This document shows, piece by piece, positions 55,583-64,000 of a stretch of DNA of 64,000 nt. Position 1 is the stretch's first letter, and the number at the start of each line of letters is the position of its first letter. A program made the translations under genes and the position numbers. The notes below the pieces were generated by a model. The model ran no database searches. It was not told where the DNA came from and saw only the letters and a list, made by a program, of their open reading frames with translations. The stretch comes from Akebia trifoliata (lineage: Eukaryota; Streptophyta; Magnoliopsida; Ranunculales; Lardizabalaceae): NCBI GenBank assembly GCA_017979445.1, contig CM030707.1:18241086-18305085 (forward strand), read 5' to 3'.

Positions 55583-55693
55583 TTCTATTTCCACACAAAT
55601 TTTTACTAAGAGCACCCCAAGATATGCGCTAAATTTTCCTATGACATCACATGAAACGAGGTGCTCTTAGTAAAATCTGGTGTGCCAATAGAA
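55583..55693. mobile_element. Short MITE immediately upstream of RPL21
   Basis: The left arm is ttctatttccacacaaattt, continuing ttactaagagcacc. The right arm reverse-complemented is ttctattggcacaccagatt, continuing ttactaagagcacc. About 34-bp arms surround a short loop. A related single arm (ttggcacgccaaattttact) occurs at 57358-57380. Confidence 0.65.
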
Positions 55694-58200
55694 TATATCT
55701 TCATAATGGCTCGAGCTGAGAGTGCTATTAATGGGTCAGGTCCAGATCGGTCTGGTTGATCTGGGATCAATGATCAATCCATCAGGTTTGATCTATAATC
55801 GATCAGACTAGAATCGGGTCAGATACTTGTCTGATGGTGTTTTATTGTATCTTAATAATTGGATCCAAATCTAATCTGATAACAGTTAAATGTCTACTAC
55901 TGGTTCCTTTTCTACATTCGAGTTTGATTAATTGTTGGGTTGATTATTAAGTGTCATGAGATACTTTTTTAATTTCTTTTATTATTCTTTTGTATTTTGC
56001 ATACTTTCAACATGAAAAAAAAAAAAAAACACTACTTATGAGTCTCATAACTCTTTTAATTAAGTTGGAAAAAAAATAAATAAAATTTTGTTAAAATATA
56101 AAATTTTTGAACATTTGAAAGAAAGACAACAAGCTGAAATTTAGCAAGTAAAACGATAAAAGCTCGAGAATGAACTTAGGGGAGGTATAGGAACCTGAAT
56201 CTGTCAGTAATCCCAAGTTTGAGAGGGGTTCAAGCATCGAAGAAAATACTCGAAGATGTAGCTAAAAAAAAAAAAGACGTAAAATTTTTTTTCACGCAAA
56301 AGAGATCATAACCTCAAATTAGTTTATACAAAAATAGAGGGAGTCTAAGTTTTTGAATATTTGCCAATTTTGACTTAAATTTGGTGGACCAATGGAATTT
56401 CGTGGTGCATATGAGCATCAGATCAATTTTTGACCCGGAGCAAAGAGGTTTGAAATCCTCGAATATACCAATAAATGCACACATATTCAAGAGTCTCGAA
56501 CTCAAATCAAGTTTTATGACGGGGAGCAAAAAGTTTTTTTATTCGTCGAATTAATCTATTTTAAAACAAATATAGGTCTACGATATCAAATTTACCTATA
56601 AAAACTTGTTTAGACAATAAAACATAATTTTTGAAGAATAACACATATTGCTCCTTAAATTTACCAATTTGGATCAACTTGTGAGTTTTTTGGACTCAAG
56701 AGTGAATGTCTCTAATAGTTGTGAAGTTTTAGCACGAGAGACGGAGACGAAAACAAAAACTATTCACCTCTGTTTTTTCTCGTTATGACAATGAATATTA
56801 TTCCAACATTTCATCTAATTAAAATGTGTCGTCCGAAATAATATCAAACCTATGATAAAAATTAAACTTATAGGGTTCATACTAGGTCAGGTACCACAAG
56901 TGCTTGAGAGATTTGGGAGATATAGTAAGAGACGAGTTGCCTCGCCCTTGCTAGTCGGACTTAGATTTTTTTTAAATATTTATAAAATTAATATATTTTT
57001 GTTTGACTTGTTTATGTTTACTTGCAAGTTCTAAAGTTGACTTGACTAGATAAACATTTGAGTTTTAAAATTATGTTTTATTTATATAATAAATATTTAA
57101 AATTTAAAAAGAATTAATAATTTTAATCAAAATCTACAAAATCTCAATTGACTTGGTTTAGTTTTACTAACTCGACGGAGGTTTGTAGAATAACTTCCGA
57201 GACATCTCGTTTATCTCGAGTGATGATGTGAATGTTGAGACGCCTTGTATATTTGTATCGGTTGCTGAATGAGATCAAGATGATTCAAGTGAGTCATTGC
57301 GATCCTGAACAAGATTTAAAACCATGACGTGGAGATGAATTTTAAAGAGAGATTATATTGGCACGCCAAATTTTACTTACATGGATTGGTGTGTTACAAG
57401 TTAGAGTTAGCATGTTAATAGAATTTCTCATTTTTTAACTCACACTTGTAGACTTTAATCAATTTTTAGTATTAGGCGGCACATTCAAATTAAGAACATC
57501 ATAAAATTGTAAGTTATCTCATTTCTACCTTTGTTAACAAAAAAAAAGTGAATTACTTGAAATAATACTCCAATTAGCATTACTCTGAGGACAAAGTATG
57601 TAGAAAACTATAGATGCTTTTTTCTTGAGATATGAGTCATATATACTTAAGGCACGTTCACGGTTCTCTGCACACATAATGCTAGTTCGAGTCATTCATA
57701 ACAAGTCTTTTTCTTTAGTTAGGATGGATATTAGATTCCTATTTTGGTGAAAATAGTATCAAACGACTCCTAAAGATGGTTGAATATGGTATATTTGTTG
57801 TTAAATCTAAAAATCAATCTGAGTCAAATCTAAATATATCTGAACAAGGCATAAGCTTAGTTGACTTTGGTTCAATGGAGGCTAAAGGCTGATCTCAGAT
57901 ACATCTCACCATTTTATGAATGGGTTAAGGTTCATCTAAGTCGGCCCAAACCTACCCAGTATGAGCATTAATTACTCAAGGGCCACCTGTGAGGATGTAC
58001 CATCACTTACCTGGTGCATGTGATGTGCATACGTTGCACATGGCCCGGGACTAGCCCTTGGACAAGACCATGGTCTATGGTTTGGGCAAAATGCTAGATA
58101 CGGACCGGTCCATTGTAAGGTGTCATTGAGGACGATAAGTTCATTTTAACTTATACTAAGAGTATAATGGTCTTTTTGAAATTTTCTTTCACTTAGTGTA
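55694..58200. other. Gene-free stretch
   Basis: No gene, RNA or complete repeat was recognised apart from a MITE-arm-like segment at 57358-57380. Open frames at 56314-56529 and 56852-57034 show no domain. Confidence 0.5.
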
Positions 58201-58203
58201 CGA

Positions 58204-58470
58204 TGGGTTCAAGTTTTGTCAATTGTTACCGAAAGAAAAAATGGATCTTTGTTACTAAGATTATATGAAATGATTAGCACGAAGATACATCAAATGGATG
58301 TAGAAGAAATTTTTATAGAACAAAATGCTAAAGAACATTTAACTTGTAGTTTTAAGAAGTTTCTTTATGGATTAAAGCATGCCTCATGTCATGGCAGTTC
58401 ATGTTACCTAAAGTTCAAGCAATTTATGGTTTAATGTGGTTTTAAATAAAAACCTAATGAATATATATAT
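58204..58470 (+). mobile_element. Copia reverse transcriptase relic
   Basis: The translation shows IHQMDVEEIFIEQNAKEHLT, FKKFLYGLKHAS and YLKFKQFM. These correspond to the QMDVKTAF...[15 protein letters not shown] and KFD.FM blocks of Copia reverse transcriptase. The relic ends at the (TA)n tract that hosts the next foldback element. No LTRs remain. Confidence 0.65.
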
Positions 58471-58484
58471 ATATATATATATAA

Positions 58485-58864
58485 GGTCCCGTTCAGCAGA
58501 CTAAGTTTTACCACACACTTTAACAAACGTGTTTTGTCTTACATGGGTTAGAAGTTTTGGAATGGGCTGATTTTTGGTGAGGATGATCTCTATAGTGAGG
58601 AGATCATCCTCACCAAAAATCAGATCATTCCAATACTTCTAACCCCATTAAAAATGATTTACAAAAAATGGACGGTCCACAATTTTTCAACGTGTAAACA
58701 TGGGGCTAAACATTTCGGAATGGGCTGATTTTTGGGGAGGATGATCTTCTAATCATAGAGATCATCCTCACCAAAAATCAGCCCATTCCAAGACTTCTAA
58801 CCCATGTAAGACAAAAAACGTTTGTTAAAGTGTGTGGTAAAACTTAGGGTGCTGAACATTTCCC
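58485..58864. mobile_element. (TA)n-embedded double-palindrome foldback element, copy 3
   Basis: It is flanked by (TA)n at about 58461-58482 and 58866-58879. Termini are ggtcccgttcagcagactaa and, reverse-complemented, gggaaatgttcagcacccta. The two internal palindromes and the spacer (tttacaaaaaatggacggtc) match copies 1 and 2. The subterminal arms differ (ttttaccacacactttaaca), so the core is shared while the arms have diverged. Confidence 0.75.
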
Positions 58865-60909
58865 ATATATATATATATACATGTCTTTAGCAAATTCACC
58901 ATCACACAATTTCATAAATTGTGAAAAGATCTGAGAAAAAATAAAAATAAATAAAAGCTCTGGATAAAAAAAATTTCAAATAAAGGACCAACTGATTAAA
59001 TTGGTAAATCAATGAATTAATTATATCTTATTCAACCTTCAAATCTCAATAACAAGATATAGTTTTTAAGAGGATTGAAGTTGATGGGTTTTTGACAAGA
59101 AAACAGGTTTTTGAACCCAATTCAACACTATTTAGGATCGACCAAATGAATTTGACTCCATTCAATTCTAAGATATAAGATCGTGTCGACGCCCTACAAC
59201 TGAATCTCTAGTCTTTTTAAGCCCTCTACTCACTCATTTACAACTATTGACGAACATGTTCCATCTCATCTCACTATAGTTATAAATCAATCTTCACCAC
59301 GCACCACCCTCTGCCCCATCATCCATAACTCTTATAACTTCAAAATGCATTACCAATTCTGTAATCTTTGAGATTGTAATTGTTAATAACTACCAACTCG
59401 ACATATAGTTAATAGCATCAATTTATCATTCTACATCTCTCTTACATATAGAAGCACTGTCACAAAATTCATGATTTTTTCAAAAAATTTGGAAAATCTA
59501 TTTCTCTCAGGTTGACATATAAGCCCCTATTTTAAGAATTTCTCGTTGTCAATTTGATGAGAAAGAAACTTCAATTACCTCTATTTTAAGAATTTCCAAG
59601 AATACAATAGTTTACAACCATCACCTTAATACTCATTTAAAACAATAGGAATGCGCTGGTCCTCTGCTCCTAATATGTCACCTTCACGATTGGGTGCAAT
59701 AGGATCCAAATCATCTCAAAATCCAATCCAATCAAGTCGACTCGACTCGAAAACTTTTAAAACCATATTTTAAAGCATAGTAATCAAGTTGGATTCACTA
59801 ATTATTCGGTAGGGGTTCAACTCAGTTAATTCACATAAATTGGGTAAATATTTAACAGAAAAATAGATAAAATTGCGATGAATATACCAAATGATTTTTT
59901 TTAGGGGTGGAGGTGGGTTCTTATCAAAACCCGTCATCTTCAACCTCCCAAAAAACTCAATCTTATTCTTGAGATTTGAATGTAGAACAACAATAAATTT
60001 ATGGTGAAGGGTAAAAATGTAGTCATATTTGATGATGAGATTGTCAAGTGTGGGATCAATCCATAAGTAAAAGCCAAGCAAACTCAAATATGTAGAGAGT
60101 GGATTACACATACATTATCAGTCTGTATAACATAAGGTTCTGGATTACACACACTTATACAATAATAAATAAAGCTATCATATAGGCATTGATGCCAAAA
60201 GGTCGCATACCTTAGTGATTGGAGAAAATATAATGGAGCTTCAAAGATAATTTCTATTAACTTTAGAAATTTAATAGAAAAAGCGAATATGTAACACCAA
60301 CACCCTGTAGGTTAAGAGGAAAAAAAAAATAGAAAGAAAGCATTTGAGATCACAATTATGTCATATTTAAACAAAATTCAACAACAATTTAAGGCACCAA
60401 CCTGATCAAGACTATGTTTAGGCACTTGGACTTCTTATGTTCTGATCATATTTGTAGATAGTTTAATGTCCCTTTTTCTTCTCATCATCTCTATCCTTTG
60501 AACCATCTTCATAACCTCGTTCCAATGAAATATTTACCACAAAAATTAATTAAGAGCACAAATAAAATTAATCTCTTATTTTTTTTAATTCATGAAAAAA
60601 AAATATGAATTAAGGCTGTAGTGTTAGATTTTCAATTTTGATAACCCCTGTGAGCCCAACAACACTTAGTAAGATTTGAAATCATACTAAAACAGTTATG
60701 CTAATCTAATTATTAAAGTAAGGTTTGTTCAGTAACAAAATTGCAATAGACAGGTCTTCCTTGTAAATCTCTCTAAAATGAATGGTCTACTGTTTTGGGA
60801 ATTTTTTCCCCATGAATCAAACTATTAAATCATAGAAATTAATATTTATATAGGCCATGACACTTGTAAAAGAAAATTAAAAAGGAACTTACCAACAAAT
60901 TTTGGATTT
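58865..60909. other. Gene-free stretch downstream of the NLR gene
   Basis: No gene or clear repeat was recognised. The part adjoining 60909 should contain the NLR 3' UTR. The frame 59770-60111 shows no domain. Confidence 0.45.
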
Positions 60910-63810
60910 CTATTGATGTTTTTGTTGAGAGATCAATGTTTCAAATTTGCCATGTTGTAAATCAAAAGCTGTAACAGTAGGAATGTGTTTGATCATCCAA
61001 TGGTCCACTCCTTCTCCTTCACCTTCTACTACTATTTCTCCTTCACGATGATGATGATGGTGGTGGCCGCGCAACCTCTTGATGAAGTCTTCTGGCATGT
61101 TTCGTAGTCGGAGTTCATGAAGGGATTTGAGATGTTGAAAGCCATGGGGAAGCTTCTTCAACTTTGGGCAAATTCGTATAAGAAGTACTTTTAAGGATGG
61201 CATCATCCCCTCATCTATCTCACTCAATTCCTCCAGCTTAGGCAAAGCAGATATCGATAAGTGTTTCAGTTTTGGAAAACTTAATTGTCGTTCCTCATTG
61301 CTGCTGCTAGTGCTAGTGCCACCCCAACCAAGCCGCCTTCCCAAGTAACTTTCCCGATATAGTAAAAGTACCTCCAAATTGGGCAATTGTGCTAAGGTGC
61401 TAAGTGGGTCTTCCATTAATTTGTTGTTCCATAAGCTAATTCTCTGTAGGCATTTCAGAGAGCGTGTCCACTGCGGTAAGTGCCCTTCCTTCATAACCCC
61501 TACTAATTCCAATTTTTCAAGATGGAGATGGAAGGGAGGTGCTGACGACATATTGGTTTCCAAATCAAGGATGTCTTTGTCACTGGTACTGGATGAGCGT
61601 ATTGCCAAAGTGCGAAGGTATGGCATCTTCTCAACGGCATCACAAAGCCTTACACAATATTCTTCTTTGACTTCATGGAGCTTTAATTTCCGGAGTTGGG
61701 TTAAGTAACAAAGTTGACTTACTAAGCTTTCATCAAGGACCACCTTGCGTAGTGTCTGCAAGTTACTTGAGTTGCTACCCCTTCCCAATGTAGACAATCT
61801 CACACGAACTGATTTTCGCCAAGTACCAAAGAGAAGATGCCTTAGTTGTCGATAGATTATTAAACTTTCCACATTTGTATAACGAGCATCTAAAGTTTGC
61901 AAGTTCTGTAGCTCATATAATGAATTCGGAAGTTCATTCACCTCTGTTCCCCTCACACTTAAATAACGCAAGTGAATCAAGTAAACCACATTACTTGGCA
62001 AATGTTTTATCTTTGTTCCTGACAAATCTAACACCCGCAATCTTTTGATGCTCTTGAATATCGTTTCAAGCACACTCAATGGAAAAAACTTGTCAACATC
62101 AAATGTTAGAAAGGAGCGAGTTTTTACACTAAACGTGTTTGATGGAATGCTATCTGAACTATTCTGAATTGCTACTACGCGATGTTGCCCCTCGACGATT
62201 CTGGTATCGCTTCGCTTTGTGAAAATCTCAGCAAAATTTTCCTTCTTAATTATGGGAATGGCAACGTCACGCATGAGGTCGTGCATTCTACAACCTCTTA
62301 TACCGACCTGCTTATAATCATTAACTACAGCTTGCAACATGTTCCTATCAATAAGCTGAACGAGGTACCCATGTGCAACCTCCTCAAGTGTTTTCCGAGG
62401 ATGATCTTCTATAAAACCTTCGGCCACCCACAAACGGATCAATCTTGACTTCTTGATTTCATAATCTTCCGGAAACATTCCACAATACAAGAAGCAATGT
62501 TTTAGATAATGAGGTAAATAATTATAACTCGTTAACAACACTCGACCAACTCTTTCAAGATCTTGATTATCACTCAGTTCCCAATCGAGATTTTCAAGTA
62601 CGTCATTCCATTCTGATACATTACTGTCTTTTTTTGACATGAGACCACCAATGGCAACAACTGCAAGAGGCAAACCAAAGCACCTTTTAACAATTTCCTC
62701 TCCAATTTCTTTCAAGTGCCCCGGACAGCCCCTCGAAACATTGCCACTCTTAAATGCCTTTCTACAAAAGAGACTCCAAGCTAACTCATGGGGTAATCGC
62801 CCAACTTGGTGAATGTAGCAAGTCTCTCCTGTGGGAGAAGCTACATTCGATATGCGGGTCGTGAAGATAACCCTACCACCACTTCGAAGCGGTAATGCAT
62901 GTTTAACAGCTTCCCAAGAATTAACATCCCACACATCATCAAGGACAAGGACATACCTCTTCCCTTGCAAATAGGTGTACATTATTTCGTGCAAATTGTC
63001 CAATTCCATCGCCTCTATGTCACCTGGAATTTTCTCCTTCCTACTTTCATGAAATTTTCGAACCAATTGTTTCAGCAAAACCTTTTCTTGGTAATCTTGG
63101 GACACAGATACCCAAGCGTTACAGTGAAATTCCCCTCCCAATATGCTATTGTAAACTTTTTTGACGAGTGTCGTCTTTCCGGATCCACCCATGCCGACAA
63201 CTGAAATTATTGATCGTCCATGACCCTCTTCTTCTTTTAGCAGCCACTCCCGTAACTTGTTCACATCTTGATCAATCCCAACGATATCATCTTCTTCGAC
63301 GAAAGGATTAGACACGCCGTGATCTCCTCCCCTTGTTTCTTCAGCATCTAGGCCGCCAATTCCTTCTTGTGGAAGTTTGTATCGCATCCTTCTCGTATGG
63401 ATGTCATCAACCTCTTTCTTGATGATTTCTATTTGAGAATGAAATTGATGACGAATTCCCATCTGCTTGAAGAAAGTACGCACATAATGAATGCAGAATT
63501 CAATATTTAGACAACCGCCAGCCGATTCTCCTGACTCGATGAGAGAACTTTCCATCATAGATTGGAACTCCTCGACAACATCTTCAATTTTGTAGGCTTC
63601 ATCTCTCACTTGTACCACCCATTGATTCACCAACTCATTTCTTACTCTTTTCTTCTCCACTGCCCTTGGTACTACTTTCATCGTAGAAAGTTCATCACAG
63701 ATGAACTTAATGTCGTTGCTGATTCCTCGTTGAATTTGCCATTCTTCAATTGCCAAGTCTTTTAATTTGGTGATAGCAGACTTCACTAAAGCTTCTGCTT
63801 CCATTTTCAA
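60910..63810 (-). CDS. CC-NB-ARC-LRR (CNL) immune receptor, single exon
   Basis: An intracellular receptor of the RPM1-like CNL class, 966 aa and uninterrupted. A Rx-type coiled-coil domain (about 1-150) has the EDVID-like motif YKIEDVVEEF (73-82). NB-ARC motifs are the P-loop GMGGSGKTT (206-214), kinase-2 LVLDDVW (288-294), RNBS-B VIFTTR (314-319), GLPLA (379-383), RNBS-D CFLYCGMFPEDY (439-450) and MHD (509-511). LRRs follow from about 590 (LRVLDLSGTKIKHLPSNV, LRYLSVRGTEVNELPNSL). The kinase-2 Trp and the RNBS-D form fit CNLs, not TNLs. All key residues are intact, so it is probably functional; the recognised pathogen is unknown. The C-terminus has a six-His run (916-921) and a Glu/Gly-rich stretch before WMIKHIPTVTAFDL. 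The second Met (residue 3) is an alternative start. Confidence 0.95.
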   Translation of the reverse strand: MKMEAEALVKSAITKLKDLAIEEWQIQRGISNDIKFICDELSTMKVVPRAVEKKRVRNELVNQWVVQVRDEAYKIEDVVEEFQSMMESSLIESGESAGGCLNIEFCIHYVRTFFKQMGIRHQFHSQIEIIKKEVDDIHTRRMRYKLPQEGIGGLDAEETRGGDHGVSNPFVEEDDIVGIDQDVNKLREWLLKEEEGHGRSIISVVGMGGSGKTTLVKKVYNSILGGEFHCNAWVSVSQDYQEKVLLKQLVRKFHESRKEKIPGDIEAMELDNLHEIMYTYLQGKRYVLVLDDVWDVNSWEAVKHALPLRSGGRVIFTTRISNVASPTGETCYIHQVGRLPHELAWSLFCRKAFKSGNVSRGCPGHLKEIGEEIVKRCFGLPLAVVAIGGLMSKKDSNVSEWNDVLENLDWELSDNQDLERVGRVLLTSYNYLPHYLKHCFLYCGMFPEDYEIKKSRLIRLWVAEGFIEDHPRKTLEEVAHGYLVQLIDRNMLQAVVNDYKQVGIRGCRMHDLMRDVAIPIIKKENFAEIFTKRSDTRIVEGQHRVVAIQNSSDSIPSNTFSVKTRSFLTFDVDKFFPLSVLETIFKSIKRLRVLDLSGTKIKHLPSNVVYLIHLRYLSVRGTEVNELPNSLYELQNLQTLDARYTNVESLIIYRQLRHLLFGTWRKSVRVRLSTLGRGSNSSNLQTLRKVVLDESLVSQLCYLTQLRKLKLHEVKEEYCVRLCDAVEKMPYLRTLAIRSSSTSDKDILDLETNMSSAPPFHLHLEKLELVGVMKEGHLPQWTRSLKCLQRISLWNNKLMEDPLSTLAQLPNLEVLLLYRESYLGRRLGWGGTSTSSSNEERQLSFPKLKHLSISALPKLEELSEIDEGMMPSLKVLLIRICPKLKKLPHGFQHLKSLHELRLRNMPEDFIKRLRGHHHHHHREGEIVVEGEGEGVDHWMIKHIPTVTAFDLQHGKFETLISQQKHQ

Positions 63811-63979
63811 ATTCTCTTGGTATGTAGATTCAAACTGAAGAACAAACCAAACTAATCGAAACAGAAAAATATTTTGATCTCAATTAAGTTGAGCTCACAC
63901 TCTCTTGATTCTTTGCAAGCACTATGTGACCACCTCCACTCTGTTTCTTAATAATTGTGGGTGGGTTGTTGGCTGACTT

Positions 63980-63985
63980 AGTCAA
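63980..63985 (-). promoter_or_regulatory. W-box upstream of the NLR gene
   Basis: On the minus strand the sequence reads TTGACT, the WRKY-factor W-box core, about 170 bp before the start codon. It sits in the palindrome-like ttgactaagtcagcc. Single W-boxes occur by chance, so the regulatory role is a suggestion. Confidence 0.4.
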
Positions 63986-64000
63986 ACAAAATGTTTCTTA

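Noticed and set aside
61379..63765. Plus-strand frames opposite the NLR gene
   Set aside because: They are antisense shadows of a 966-codon conserved frame with no homology of their own.

Overview
This window is nuclear DNA from a flowering plant. It is AT-rich, its genes have GT-AG introns, two genes encode plastid-type proteins, there is one intact CC-NB-LRR resistance gene, and most of the rest is plant Copia, LINE, SINE and MITE sequence. The species cannot be fixed from sequence reading alone. All gene models were built by reading frames, splice signals and remembered family conservation; no database search was run.

Layout. Positions 1-7200 hold no recognisable gene, only MITE and SINE-like debris. 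That debris includes a compound foldback element of about 956 bp set in a (TA)n tract (4975-5930). Positions 7215-10548 (+) are an unprocessed pseudogene of the plastid pyruvate dehydrogenase E2 subunit: introns are retained, but it has frameshifts, a stop, damaged splice sites and a lost catalytic histidine. Positions 12607-37627 (-) are a 25-kb, seven-exon DUF616 gene (relatives: EMB2756, MUCI70, TOD1). Its reading frame closes exactly at 684 codons. Its third intron (15607-32781, 17.2 kb) is a nest of transposons: a broken Copia, a LINE with a second LINE inside it, a Mutator-like element, and a degenerate Copia that contains a young Copia of the same family in opposite orientation.

Positions 41300-46919 (+) encode a four-exon VTT/SNARE-associated membrane protein of 279 aa. 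Positions 51745-55499 (-) encode plastid ribosomal protein L21 in five exons (220 aa). Positions 60910-63810 (-) encode a single-exon CC-NB-ARC-LRR immune receptor of 966 aa. Between these genes lie short TIR elements, several with visible target-site duplications, and three palindromic foldback elements in (TA)n microsatellites.

The genes do not form an operon or shared pathway. The strongest observations are structural: an intact gene spliced across a 17-kb TE nest, self-nesting within one Copia family at two clearly different ages, repeated use of (TA)n tracts by foldback elements, and a Mutator-like TIR family with 8-9 bp duplications. I saw no new multigene system.
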